DNA of 26,447 bases from Tieghemiomyces parasiticus (taxonomy: Eukaryota; Kickxellomycota; Dimargaritomycetes; Dimargaritales; Dimargaritaceae), in contig JANBPT010000678.1 of assembly GCA_027575765.1 (NCBI GenBank), forward strand, positions 1 through 26,447, given 5' to 3'. Of the stretch, positions 1-10,246 are shown piece by piece (the stretch's first letter is position 1; every line of letters starts with the position of its first letter). Under the pieces are notes generated by a model that saw nothing but the letters and a program-made list of their open reading frames with translations, ran no database searches and was not told the DNA's origin. A program made the position numbers and the translations under genes.

Positions 1-64
1 CGGACTGCGCAGGGTCACGGAGATACTTGGCCACATTAAGCAGCTCCTTTGGGGCCTCATTCAT
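1..64 (-). CDS. N-terminus of a gene cut by the left edge; possibly Sec62-like
   Basis: Reading leftwards from the ATG at 64-62 gives MNEAPKELLNVAKYLRDPAQ, open to the window edge. The start has a favourable context (A at -3, GTCACC before the ATG). The upstream 357 nt hold no other ATG on this strand and are pyrimidine-rich on it, the same pattern seen before other genes here. The stretch VAKYLR after a short charged lead resembles the start of the conserved N-terminal region of Sec62, an ER membrane subunit of the post-translational Sec61/Sec63 translocation machinery. With only 21 residues this identification is weak. That it is a real gene start is more secure than its name. Confidence 0.4.
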   Translation of the reverse strand, partial: MNEAPKELLNVAKYLRDPAQS

Positions 65-884
65 GGTGACGAGTTGTAAATGTGTATGCTAAAGAGTGGG
101 AGTTGGAGAGGCGGCTCGAGTGGGGGGACTCGGAATAGCTTGGGCGAAGCAGATGCGATGCGTGGACAGGAGAGGTCAGGCCGTTGCGATGGACCAGATG
201 CGTGAGGATAAAAAGGATGAGTAGCAAGAGTAACGGGTGGGGGAACGTAGGTACGGTTGAAAGAACTCCAAGCTAGAAGGGTAAAGCACAGGGCGATGAG
301 GGCTGAGTTGTCAAGGTCTCTGTCGGTAGGCGAGGGGCGTTTAGGACTGTAGCGCAAGGCAGGCCGGGGTCAGAGAGGGAACGACGGCAGCGTAGCGGAA
401 AGGGTGGGGAGCACCAAGGAGCATCGCCGCAGACCAGAGAAGAAGGGGGAACACTATCTGGCTTGGCTGGTCGAGCGGCGAATGAATTTAGAGGCCAATC
501 CGCCCTGCACTTCGAACCCGACTTTGCCCATCCGTCGCACTGGAGAGGGATGGGTCTCTATTGACATGGATGCGTCCCATTGGTCTGAATAGCAGGGGCG
601 GGGAGACCTGGAATTGGGTGGGAGCGAGGGGCTAGCCTGTGGAATGTGGGCTGGGCCCGGGGCCCGGGACGGTTTGGCCGTATAGGTAGCGAAGGGATCC
701 GTCGCCTCACACTAACTATCATTTCGGGGCGGGGGGAAAAGCTGGCTGACAGCGCAAAGTTTCAACCACTAAAGATCTGGGCTATACCTACTCCGACTTC
801 CCTACATGTGAGCCAATACGACTAATTTGTGGCGAACGGGCTCTGCTGAAACAATTTATCGAAGTATCACCAACATGAACAGCG
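65..884. other. Intergenic region: leader/promoter of the left-edge gene and 3' flank of DML1
   Basis: No supported gene. Positions 65-421 are purine-rich on the plus strand (pyrimidine-rich on the minus strand) and contain no minus-strand ATG, which fits the 5' leader of the truncated gene at 1-64. The rest, to 884, is mixed sequence downstream of the DML1 stop codon. Short open frames exist on both strands but show no recognisable protein features. Confidence 0.5.
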
Positions 885-2621
885 CTACATATTGTCGTAG
901 ACGGTGTATCGTTGGTCCAGGTCCTCCAAAAACTCGCGCAGCTCGAGGAGCTCGTCTCGATCCTGATGGTGGGTTGCACCCGTGTTGGTTTGCTGCCGTA
1001 GCCAGCGGGCGGAATCGCCGAACCACTGGGCCTGGGAAGTGCGGGCAGCTGCCACCGCCAGGCCGTCCAGCGTCGGCAGCTCGTCGGTCGCCGTTGCTTT
1101 GGAATTCACCGAGGAAGCAGCCCGAAACATGGCAGGAAAGGAACCCGGGAGCGGGAGCGGCACAGGTAGGTCAAACCGTGCGGTATCCGACGTACCGGCT
1201 GTGCCATGCACCGCCTCCCGGCGGTTAATCTGCATGGCGGAGAGTAGTATTTCTTTGCTTGTAGCCGAAGTCCTCGACGGTGGGCCCTGGAACACCGATA
1301 CGTCCTGCAAGGTGCCACGCTCCACCACGTCCCGGATGGACTGGTCAGCGCCAGGCCACTCAACCACGGGACTGGGAAAGGATTGGAGTCCGGCAAGAAT
1401 ACCGCACCGCTGGGATCCCTCGAGATGACGGACAAGGCTATGGAGGGCAGTCTGTCCTGTACGGCAGGGGAGGGTCAGGGTGTCCACAAAGGCCGCCAGG
1501 ACCGCCCCGCCAAGGTATTTGAAATTGGTGTGGCGGGTAGGTTCCGCTGTCCAGCCGAACGCCCGCAGCGAGGCCAGGTCGGGCATTTGCAATGGCAGGT
1601 GCACACCGTGGTCGCTGTCACCGGCCAAGCCCCTAAGGGCCAAGAGCTGGTTGAGCCGCTGTCGGTCCGAATAGGACTGTGTATGTAGCATGAGATTAGG
1701 AATTGGAAAAATGCGGTCCGAGAGTACAAAAACATAATATACATGAGCAACGGGAAAGTGAACAGTTTCGCCGTCGTGGGTAGACCTTGCGCGCCAGATT
1801 CATTAACTTACCTGACCCGTCCCTTCAGCGATACCGAACGTGAGGATTGGCTCCTTGGCGTACTCATCTTGGAGGTATTCTAAATATGCGCTGGCGTATC
1901 CGCCGAACCCATCCAAAGTGTTCGCCAGGATCTGGAACCCCTGGAGGGTGTCCGCCTCCTCGACGCACCGGCGGAGGGCGTCTTCGTTTAACTCCCCTTG
2001 CTTCCACTGGGTCCGAAACAGTTCCTGACCCTGCTGGTAATCAGCGAAGTCGTTGAGGGCGCCGTTGACCGAGAGAGTGGAGAAGTTCGGGTAGAACGCG
2101 CCAGGGTGGTAGTAAGTCTCGCCGTAGTCAGACCAGTACCGGACGTCGTTGGCCAGGTCGCCATGGGCCGTCGAGGTGGAGGGTTGTGGGGTGGTTGTAG
2201 GGGCAGACAAGGGGCTATCCAATGTGCGGAGGTAGTCTGAACGCGTTACCGGGTCCTGGGTATGTACGGCCACCCGCTGACCCCCGGCATCATAACTCCG
2301 GGCCAGACCCTGGAGCACACGTTGTTGGCCGCCTGTCGGTGTGAGCTCAGGCTTGGCCGCTGTTGTCGCCGCCCCGGTATACTGGCACAGTGACCCAAAG
2401 TTGGGTTTGAGGTCGTAAATGAGCACCCGTGGGGTCCAGCTCTGGCCATCGGGACCGCCGCCGTTAGACCGGAATAGTACGCCGTGGTGGACCGGTTGGG
2501 AAGGAATCTGGGGAGCGTTCGGGTCGGCATCGTCAGCCGGGTAGGCCTGCTGGATATTCCAGAAGTGTGATCCGACGTAGTTGGCGAGTTCGCCGAATTG
2601 CAAGGTGATAATTTCGTGCAT
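885..2621 (-). CDS. DML1: Misato/DML1 family protein (mitochondrial/tubulin-like)
   Basis: Two exons, 2621-1812 and 1676-885, joined in phase 0 across a 135-nt intron (donor CAG|GTAAGT, acceptor ACACAG|TCC, with a CTAAT branch-like sequence). The product is 533 residues, in the usual range for the family. The N-terminus MHEIITLQFGELANYVGSHF is the hallmark Misato segment, containing the glycine/asparagine tubulin-like motif. A second family-typical block, VRYWSDYGETYYHP, lies near residues 155-185. It is followed by a long C-terminal half ending in an acidic helix. The family is known for roles in mitochondrial DNA inheritance and morphology in yeast, and in mitochondrial distribution and spindle function in animals. 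The start is the first in-frame ATG. The start lies about 300 bp from the stop of the upstream ABC gene on the same strand, which leaves room for its own promoter. Confidence 0.92.
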
Positions 2622-2716
2622 GCTGGATAGGCAGTGGAGGAGAAAGTGAATAGAAGCCGGCAAGGTGGGGATAGGTGGCCATAATTGCCGAACCGTTACA
2701 TGTGCAAGAGAATCGG

Positions 2717-2721
2717 ATTGG
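2717..2721 (-). promoter_or_regulatory. CCAAT box upstream of DML1
   Basis: ATTGG on the plus strand reads CCAAT on the minus strand, about 95 bp upstream of the DML1 ATG. Position and orientation suit a HAP/NF-Y site, which is common at genes with mitochondrial roles. A 5-mer is easily found by chance, so this is tentative. Confidence 0.3.
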
Positions 2722-2828
2722 TTGACAAGGTTATGTAGCGTTTCGTGCGGGCTTCAAAAATTGGTCACATCAAAACTCCGTGGGCAAGTGTCTACCCTCG
2801 TCTTGGGGGCTCATACCTTACGGGGTAA

Positions 2829-2834
2829 TTTATT
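2829..2834 (-). terminator. Possible poly(A) signal of the ABC transporter gene
   Basis: AATAAA on the minus strand, about 85 nt past the ABC transporter stop codon and upstream of DML1, in an AT-rich stretch. Position suits a cleavage/polyadenylation signal. Fungal signals are degenerate, so confidence is modest. Confidence 0.35.
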
Positions 2835-2918
2835 CTTGTATTCACTGATGATTAAAATATAAAGCAAGGATGGTAAGTCAAGAAGGCTATTGATACCCAC
2901 TCCCTTAGCTCCCAGGCC

Positions 2919-5726
2919 TCAGGATTCCCCCTGAAGCTGGTCGATGAGGCCATCAATGTTGAGCTGGGAGCGCTCGGGTGAGGTGTACATAGTCCACATA
3001 CGGCAGTACAGGCCCTCCTTAGCGAGTAACTCGGGGTGGGATCCAACCTCGACGATGCGGCCGGCGTCCATGACGATGATTTGGTCGGCGTCAACGACGG
3101 TGGACAGCCGGTGGGCGATCATGACGACGGTACGTCGACGGTAGTCGCCGCCGCGGCCAATGATACGGTCCATGATGGCGACTTCAGACAGGGGATCGAG
3201 AGCGGCAGTGCACTCATCGAGCAGGAGCACAGGGGCATCCTTGATCAGGCACTGCGCCATGGCCAGTTTCTGTAACTCGCCACCGCTGAATTTGCCGTCC
3301 CAGCCGTGGATACCAAGAAATTGAGAAGAGACTCGGTCGTACAGGTCCACGGCTTTCAGGGCGGCGACGACCTCTTCAGCGCTCGCCAGATGGCCCTCAC
3401 CAGTCCGTCCGTAGGCCACATTGTAATACACGGATTCTTGGAATTTCTGGGGGCGCTGGTCGACCCGGGCCACATGGCGACGGAGGTCGCGGAGGCGGAG
3501 CTGGCGAATATCGTTGCCGTTGAACAGGATACGACCCTCGGTCACGTCGGCACCACGGGTGAGCAGGTGAAATAGGGTGGTCTTGCCGCATCCGCTACGG
3601 CCTACGATGGCGGTGACTTGGTGGGCTGGGATGCGTACCGAGACGTCTCGAAGGACTAGCGGCCCATTTTTGTACCCAAAACTGACGCCGTCGAGCTCAA
3701 TAGCCACTCCATCCGACTTGGCCACCGCCCAATCGATATCCAGGGGCTGGTCGGGATCGCAGAGCTCGGGCTTACCTGCAATCAGATCCAGCCACTGACC
3801 CGTCTCGCGGAACCTCCGGCGCTCATCGCCGCCCATGACGTTACCAAGTAGTCTGTACAGACTGTGCCGCAGTTGGGTAAACTCGGCCATGACGACTAGA
3901 CACTCGGACCGCGTGAGCTGGCCGGTCTGTAGACGGTGAAGGCAGAGCCAGGCCCACAGGTAGTAGGGGAGCTCGATGAGGAGTTGGTCCCATAACCAAT
4001 CCCAATGGACCTCCCGGTCGGATTGGAGTTCACGCAGGTCGTTGGCGGACTGGTGCACCCGGTCCCGTTCGAACCCCGAGCTGTGGAGGAAGCGGAACGT
4101 ACGGATGTGCCGGATACGCTGGGTGACAACGTTATGAAACCCAAGCTGGTGGTTTGAGGAGTGCTCGTTTAAGTCCTTGGGGAGGTTAACAACGGCCGAC
4201 AGATGGTACTGCAGCAGCAGCTTGATGACGGTGAGGGCGGCCATGATGGGTAGAACACGGTATCCACCAAGGAGCGTGACGGCCAGATAGACGTTCATAG
4301 CCAGGGAAATGGTCTCGGATACTAGGTCCTGTAGTTCTCTCTGGAAGTTGGACACCGTATTATACATGGTCGCCAGATCTCTGTAAGTAAAGCAGCGACC
4401 CTCACGCGTATGAGAATTCCAGTGTAAGATACGGGCATGGAGTTCCGTCTTAAATTGAATAGATCCCTTGGCGTCAATACGAAATTGCAGCCAGCGGATG
4501 ACAAAGGGCACAACATACGTAGAGATTTGTCGGATGCACCAGAGGAAAAAGAATACCTCACCGGCAGTGGGGATGCTCTCGCCGTAGCGGAGAGAGAAGG
4601 ACCGCTGTAGATAATTAAGGTACGACTTGGCCCAATCCTCTACGATTGTCACCCCGGTTGACACAAGCATGGCGAGGGCCACCCCACGGTTACGATAGAA
4701 CATGTTAAATAGGCGTTGGTAGATGAGGTACCGCTGGCGAAATATACCGGTCGAGCGCGCCGCCTGTTCTGCAGCCACGTCATCCTCACGGGCCCACCGT
4801 GAACGGGATTCGAGAGCGGCTAGGCTCACCCCCTTGAAGTACTCGGTGCGCCGGACTTCTTTGGCCACCTCATGGTACCATGCACTGGGCCGCCAGGTCA
4901 AACCGCCAGGGATCGGCCGTAGCGGATCATCGAGTGACAGAGGTAATAGATCTGTCGTCAACCACTGGACGCCGCACCACGAAGTGAGACGATTGCGCAC
5001 GAGCAGGGGTAGACAAAGCCAAACCATGCCAACGCCTTTGCTGATAAGCGGGACCCTGTAGCGATGAGCATAAGTCAGTAGCCAGAGGGTCGTGGTGGCG
5101 ACAAGGATAAGGTTGAGGATGGGGCGGAATAGGAGGGCTGCGCAATCCAAACCGGTGGCGGAGGATCCGACGACCACACGAGAGGCCAGACTAGCAGATA
5201 CGGCTAAGTCCAACAACGCAGCGACGGTTAGTGTCCCCCACAGGGTTAGCAGGTACTGCACTTTCCAACCAAAATTGTACATCCATACGACAAAGTCATT
5301 GGTCTGGAGGGGGACCACCGGATTGTGTGGTAGGGTCAGCAGATACATTGCCCACATGATGAACCCTAGACCGACGCGGGCCAACTCTGCCAAAACCGGC
5401 GCGGTCTTCAGGCGAGAAATTTCCGACCGGGCGCCAAGTTCCATGCCCAGGGCCACGTGCCCGATGATCAACAGCATATGTACCCCTGTAGCCAGGCCGC
5501 TGGCGGCAAGGTGAACGATGCCTATTTGAGAGTTGGCGGCAGTGCGACGGTACCCGGAGTAGACCACGGGCCCCAGGACGGTACTGAACTCCTTGGGTGT
5601 CTCTTCGACGTCCTGATAGGCCGGTGCGATATGATATCGGCTGAAGCGGTACAGTACGTAGGCTGTCCCGATCATGGGTAGCAGAGACTGGCCGAACGTA
5701 AGAAGACCGTACTCCACGGCCAACAT
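2919..5726 (-). CDS. ABC half-transporter, ABCB type with N-terminal extra membrane domain (HMT1/ABCB6-like)
   Basis: 935 residues uninterrupted. Residues ~1-260 hold several hydrophobic helices, an extra N-terminal membrane domain as in HMT1/ABCB6-type half transporters. Residues ~330-640 form the six-helix exporter domain, and the C-terminal ~260 residues form one nucleotide-binding domain. Visible motifs are an A-loop tyrosine (FGYKNG), Walker A GRSGCGKTT (~709), Q-loop region (RVDQRPQ), signature FSGGELQK (~812), Walker B VLLLDE with its catalytic glutamate (~833), D-loop AALD and the H-loop histidine in IAHRLST (~869). It should dimerise and use ATP to move a substrate across a vacuolar, mitochondrial or other membrane; the substrate cannot be read from sequence. 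The start is the first ATG. However, the open frame continues 12 hydrophobic codons upstream to a TAG lying inside a good acceptor (TAACTAATATATTAG), so a short upstream exon may be missing. Confidence 0.85.
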   Translation of the reverse strand: MLAVEYGLLTFGQSLLPMIGTAYVLYRFSRYHIAPAYQDVEETPKEFSTVLGPVVYSGYRRTAANSQIGIVHLAASGLATGVHMLLIIGHVALGMELGARSEISRLKTAPVLAELARVGLGFIMWAMYLLTLPHNPVVPLQTNDFVVWMYNFGWKVQYLLTLWGTLTVAALLDLAVSASLASRVVVGSSATGLDCAALLFRPILNLILVATTTLWLLTYAHRYRVPLISKGVGMVWLCLPLLVRNRLTSWCGVQWLTTDLLPLSLDDPLRPIPGGLTWRPSAWYHEVAKEVRRTEYFKGVSLAALESRSRWAREDDVAAEQAARSTGIFRQRYLIYQRLFNMFYRNRGVALAMLVSTGVTIVEDWAKSYLNYLQRSFSLRYGESIPTAGEVFFFLWCIRQISTYVVPFVIRWLQFRIDAKGSIQFKTELHARILHWNSHTREGRCFTYRDLATMYNTVSNFQRELQDLVSETISLAMNVYLAVTLLGGYRVLPIMAALTVIKLLLQYHLSAVVNLPKDLNEHSSNHQLGFHNVVTQRIRHIRTFRFLHSSGFERDRVHQSANDLRELQSDREVHWDWLWDQLLIELPYYLWAWLCLHRLQTGQLTRSECLVVMAEFTQLRHSLYRLLGNVMGGDERRRFRETGQWLDLIAGKPELCDPDQPLDIDWAVAKSDGVAIELDGVSFGYKNGPLVLRDVSVRIPAHQVTAIVGRSGCGKTTLFHLLTRGADVTEGRILFNGNDIRQLRLRDLRRHVARVDQRPQKFQESVYYNVAYGRTGEGHLASAEEVVAALKAVDLYDRVSSQFLGIHGWDGKFSGGELQKLAMAQCLIKDAPVLLLDECTAALDPLSEVAIMDRIIGRGGDYRRRTVVMIAHRLSTVVDADQIIVMDAGRIVEVGSHPELLAKEGLYCRMWTMYTSPERSQLNIDGLIDQLQGES

Positions 5727-7488
5727 GATCAGTGGCAGGATGGCGTGGACAAGCTGGAGTAGCTAATATATTAGTTACTAGAGTATTCGTAGACGAAGGG
5801 TGAGGTGAGTAAGCGTGTGTTGGTGGGGTTGACCCTGGAACAGCCCACAAGGTTGCCCGGGTCATTATATAGGTAACCAGCGTGAATATTAGCAGCAAAG
5901 GGGTGTAAGGGAAGGACGGCGAGCCGAGGCCCTCTTCCAAGTCTCCTCGGTTGGGGGCCGCAGGTCCAGTTGGGGCATTTCCTTTCGATAGCGCCACCCA
6001 TCACCGCTATGAATAGCGTCCGCCACCGGAAGAGAAACTGCCTGAAGTTAACATACGCATGCATGCCAGGCCCAACACCCCACCTTTATGGGTGGTGTAA
6101 GGCTGTCATTTTGCAGGTTTTTGACAGGGATCAGATATTGCAGCCTTCCCCGCCATCGACTTCCCTACCGTGGGAAACCCTAATAGACTAGTCACACTGG
6201 ATGGCGGCCGCGTCTGACTAGCTCCAGCACGGAATTCGATTCAATTGGCACTCTAGGGTCACCGCCAACCATTCTACTAATATGGCCCCCTTGTGTTGAT
6301 CTCGCGATGCATATTTCCGCAGCTACTATCCTCGCCCTGGGGTGCGGGGACAAAGAGGCGGTACCTTGGTGGAATCTAAGAAAAAGAGTCCGAGAATTCT
6401 GGCTGTAGGGATTCGCCTGTATTTTTGGTCCGAAAGCAACGAAGGCTATCATCAGTAATGAGAAGGTAAGCCCCGCACCATCAAGACGGGGCCCTCAGTT
6501 GCCATGCCAATTAAACATTGCTGGGGCGGAAGGGGCGGACCGGCCGTTACAATAGGGCAAAGAAAGCGACCGAGGGAAAAGAAAATATTAGAGACCTCCC
6601 CCCCATTTGGTCAATAGGTTAACAAACCTGGGAAGAGACCCAATGCCAGAATCCCGAAGATACACACACAGCTACCAGACCTGCGCCTAGCCTGTCAGGT
6701 TTACGATTCATCACCTGAGGGAGTTAAGGTCAAGCCCTCCCCCACTACACCAATTGACTTCCTGGCGCCAAAAAGTATGGTTTTTTTTTTTAAAAAAAAG
6801 CTGTACGGCCTGCCTAATCCTTTAGTCTTTATGTGCACAATATATACTTATGAATACCTTCTCTCATTACGGCCCATTCCCTCACGAACCCACTCGGTTG
6901 ATTGCCTGTCCCTTGTTCTCTCTAACTCTTCCCTTGGGCGGCATACTCCTTAATATCGTCCTCCTAAAAATCATTGCATTGTACGACATGTATTGTTAAA
7001 GCCGCAGCACAACACAATCCATCAACAGATCGTCAATCGTTTCTAAGCCGATTGAGGCCAATACAACGAATACGGGGGTGATTACATTCTTGGAACTGGC
7101 CTGCTGTAAAGTACGATGCCCTCCTGGTAATCTTTCATAACCGTTGAACGGGATGAGTATCTGCTCAATCTACGACTTTGCCATCTGGGCTTGAAAACCT
7201 GGGGTAGCGAGCAGTTTTCTAGTATTCGGCGGATCTGGCCCTGCTTCATTTTTCATTCTATATTCCTCCCTCTGGCCATACCTCTACAACTCCTTCTTTT
7301 ATTGTTCTTATGCAAGCACGTTCGCACACCCTTGAATCTTCTCTTAGCCCCCCTCTTTGGTATATGTAAGTGAAGACATGCTAAGTGAATTTGTAAGCAA
7401 ATGAGCAGCAAAGATGGGTATAAGGGCATCGGGTTGACCTGACTAATGCAGAAGGGATGGGCTATCGTCTATTCAACGCATCCTCGGC
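5727..7488. other. Intergenic region between the ABC transporter and HARS genes
   Basis: No supported gene in about 1.75 kb. It holds the promoter side of the ABC gene, including a possible 3' splice site near 5763, and the 3' flank of the histidyl-tRNA synthetase gene. A T11A8 homopolymer junction lies at 6781-6799. On the plus strand a TATA-like AATATATA near 6839 is followed by a pyrimidine-rich, ATG-free stretch to about 6986, but the next ATG opens only a three-codon frame. A GC-rich hairpin (GCCCCG...CGGGGC) lies near 6472-6494. No tRNA A/B boxes or spliceosomal RNA landmarks were found. Confidence 0.5.
6781..6799. repeat. T11A8 homopolymer junction
   Basis: Eleven T followed directly by eight A on the plus strand. 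It would act as a T-run terminator for RNA polymerase III in either direction, or as a rigid nucleosome-excluding poly(dA:dT) element. No flanking RNA gene was recognised, so this is recorded as a sequence feature only. Confidence 0.6.
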
Positions 7489-9647
7489 CTAGTGGCCCAA
7501 ACGACGCTTCAACTCGGCCACCATCTCGGTGTACGGCACCTCGACGCCACCGGCCTCGTCGGCGTTCTTGTTTTGCATATCCTTAATTTTGACCACGCCC
7601 TTAGCCAGCTCATCCTTACCAATGATGACCGACAAGGGTATGAGGTCGCGGTCACACGCAGTGAATTGGGGCTGGAGCTTGGGTTTGGCCTTGAACATGT
7701 ACTCGGCCTTGATACCGTTCTCCCACAGTTCCACAGCGATGGCCATCCGCTCGTCGAGTAGCCCGTCACCGACAGCGATCACATACACCTCGGTCTGGTT
7801 GGCCTTGATTTCCTCGTACTTTTGCTTGCGCATTAGGATCGAGAAGACGCGCTCAACTCCCACGCTGACGCCGACGCATGGGATGTTGTTGCTCTTACCC
7901 TTGCGGTTGCTCCCGGCAAACATGCCGACCAATTCATCGTAGCGTCCACCAGCCGCAATGGAACCCAGGCGGACCTGGCTTTCATCGGCATCCTGCGGGG
8001 CTTTGGCCTGCCCAGGCATCTCCTGGGCCAAAATCTTATTGTTCTCTTCTGAATCGACCAGCACGGCCTCGTAAATGACGCCAGTATAGTAGTCCAGGCC
8101 GCGGGCCAGGCTCAAATCGAACGAGACCTATTGTGAGTGGGCAGGTAAAAGGGTGATCGAGAGTAGAGTAAGTGGATGCGGTAGTGATAAAATAAAGGGT
8201 TAGGTCGGCGCGTTAAAAATACTCGATACAGCAAAATGAGCCCGACGTGCCATTATTTGGAGAGGGGGTCGATATGGTCACACCTCTGCATGGAAAGTAC
8301 CAACTTACCCGATCAGCAATCTTGAACACCTTGGCGTAACGGAAAAATAGCTGCATGTCTTGGAGACCGGCCATGGCACTGGCATTGGCCTTAAGCTGCT
8401 CGTCCTGCAGCAGGCGGTTGAGCAGGTCCTCACCGCCGCTGAGGCAGATGTACCGGCCGATTCGGTCAGCGGCGGCGGGGTCGAGACCCTTCTCGTCCAC
8501 CATCTCCTTGCGCACTTCTTCCCAGGGCAGCTTGTCCATCTTATCGACCGCGGAAGAAATGGGCCGGATCTTGTCCTCGGGGACACCGCAGACGGCGAAC
8601 ATGCCGTCCAGAACCTTGCGGTGGTTGATCTGCAATAATTGCCGGATAAAGGAATTCAAGGTGGAATGGTAGCGATGGAAGAGTGAATAAACAAGGATAG
8701 ACAGGGAAGGCTCAGGTATATCTGTTCAGGTAGTATACCTTAACTCTGGAGCAAGCATGGTTAGCCACTAGCTTGCAAAAGACCACCCCTTTGAAGGGCC
8801 ACACCCGTACCTTGATGATGAAGTCGCCCACGTCCAGGGCAGTCAAGACCTCGACGGCAATGCGGACAATCTCGGCATCGGGTACCATTGGCTCGTGGGC
8901 CCCGGCGATATCGAAATCGCACTGGTAAAATTCACGCATGCGACCTTTCGTCATGGCTGGCTGGTCACGGCGGTATACTTTACCAATGTGGTACCGCTTA
9001 ATGTTTTGGTACAGGGTGCTGTTCATGGCCAGGAACCGCGAGAAGGGCACGGTCAGGTCGTAGCGCAAAGAACACTTCTCGCCACCCTGGTCTTCGAGGT
9101 CGTAGATCAGTTTGCTGTCCTCGCCATACTTGCCACTGAGGATCTCCTTGAGCTCAAAGACTGGCGTGTCAATAGTCACGCCGCCATGCTTCCGGAAGAC
9201 GCCCTTAATGGTGTCAAACATGGCCTCGCGTACGGCCATCTCCTTGTCGTTGAAGTCCCGGGTGCCCTGGTAGAGTAATCGGCCAAGTAGACGGTGGATA
9301 AATAAATTGTATGTAGATGGATGAGAGATTGTGTGCTGGTGGGCTCTACAGGTTAGCGGTCTGGGGCTGGTGACCAGACCCAGTGCGCCTATAGACGCCT
9401 GGTTAAGAATAGCGTGTCCTGGGCTTACCTTGGGTGTCTTGAGCGTGAACTGGGCGGCCTTCTTGCTCTTGCCGCCGCTAGCAGGCAGAGGCTCGCCGGT
9501 GGCCACCGCCAATTTGGCCTTTAACTGCTTGAGGACGGCGACCTCCTGGTCAATGACATCCTTGGCAGCCTTATCGACCTTAAGCTGGCGGATCTTGTCG
9601 CCCAATTCGGTGATCTGCTGCTTGAGAGAGGCTTCGGAGTCCGTCAT
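7489..9647 (-). CDS. HARS: Histidyl-tRNA synthetase with N-terminal WHEP domain
   Basis: Class II aminoacyl-tRNA synthetase charging tRNA-His. Four exons, 9647-9429, 9266-8811, 8629-8309 and 8127-7489, are joined by introns of 162, 181 and 181 nt, all phase 0, with GTAAGC, GTACGG and GTAAGT donors. They give 544 residues, close to animal cytosolic enzymes. Residues ~5-51 form a charged helix-turn-helix of WHEP type. The catalytic core starts at LKTPKGTRDF. Motif 2 includes [12 protein letters not shown] (184-195), the two histidine-binding signatures are [14 protein letters not shown] (339-352) and [13 protein letters not shown], motif 3 is [12 protein letters not shown], and the C-terminal anticodon-binding domain is complete. 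The start is an ATG with no upstream ATG for ~250 nt. No mitochondrial presequence is visible on this form. Confidence 0.97.
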
Positions 9648-10246
9648 GACGAGCGAGGAACCGGGTAGAGGTAGGGTGGGCGGGGGGTGTATGCTATGCG
9701 TGATAGTAACTTGGCGGAGGGCCCGGAAGAGGTGACGCTACTAACTACTTGGACGTATAAAAACACTAGGAGTATCCTAGCGGAGGCGGAGTAGTAAACG
9801 AGGGTACTAATCTGGAGGAAAGCCGGGTAAGGGTGTACCCGTCTCCTTGGCTGTGGAGGCTTGGACAAAAGGTCTTCAAGGAGAAGCCCGGCTGCAGCAT
9901 CTCTCACTCCCACTCCATTACCCCCTGGCGGCCCACAACTCACTACTCTGCCAGCCCTTTTTTTTGGGGGGGGGTGCAGTGGCATTCGATCTTGCTCCTA
10001 AATTTTCCCCACCGTGGGCTAAACACCAAGGCGGCCCAACGTGTCGACAGATGTGCCCAGGGTTGTGCACATTTCAACCGTTCCAAACCACGCATGCCAA
10101 CATTGATGCCAGGGTAGCCTGCCTCATCCGCCCATTTACTCCTCACTTTGTATTATAAATCGTGTCCATCTTTGTTCCGGCCTAGCCTCTGTACCCTTTC
10201 CCCCCACCGTACGTCCTTGCCCACGTCAGGCCAAACAAAGAACACC
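9648..10246. other. Divergent promoter region between HARS and the BCL7-like gene
   Basis: About 600 bp. The first ~250 bp beyond HARS contain no minus-strand ATG and are purine-rich on the plus strand, in keeping with a HARS 5' leader. A T8G9 homopolymer junction sits at 9958-9974. The right end carries the TATA box of the BCL7-like gene. Short open frames here show no protein features. Confidence 0.6.
10154..10159 (+). promoter_or_regulatory. TATA box of the BCL7-like gene
   Basis: TATAAA within TATTATAAAT, about 90 bp upstream of the BCL7-like ATG. The intervening sequence is pyrimidine-rich and lacks any other ATG, consistent with a short 5' leader beginning about 30 bp downstream of the box. 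Confidence 0.6.

Noticed and set aside
404..592. 62-codon plus-strand frame
   Set aside because: It lies in a purine-rich region that looks like the opposite-strand gene's leader and has no protein features.
5771..5997. Possible N-terminal exon of the ABC transporter starting MALSKGN-like
   Set aside because: The frame starts with GTG, not ATG, and follows an in-frame stop. No consensus phase-0 donor links it to the transporter.
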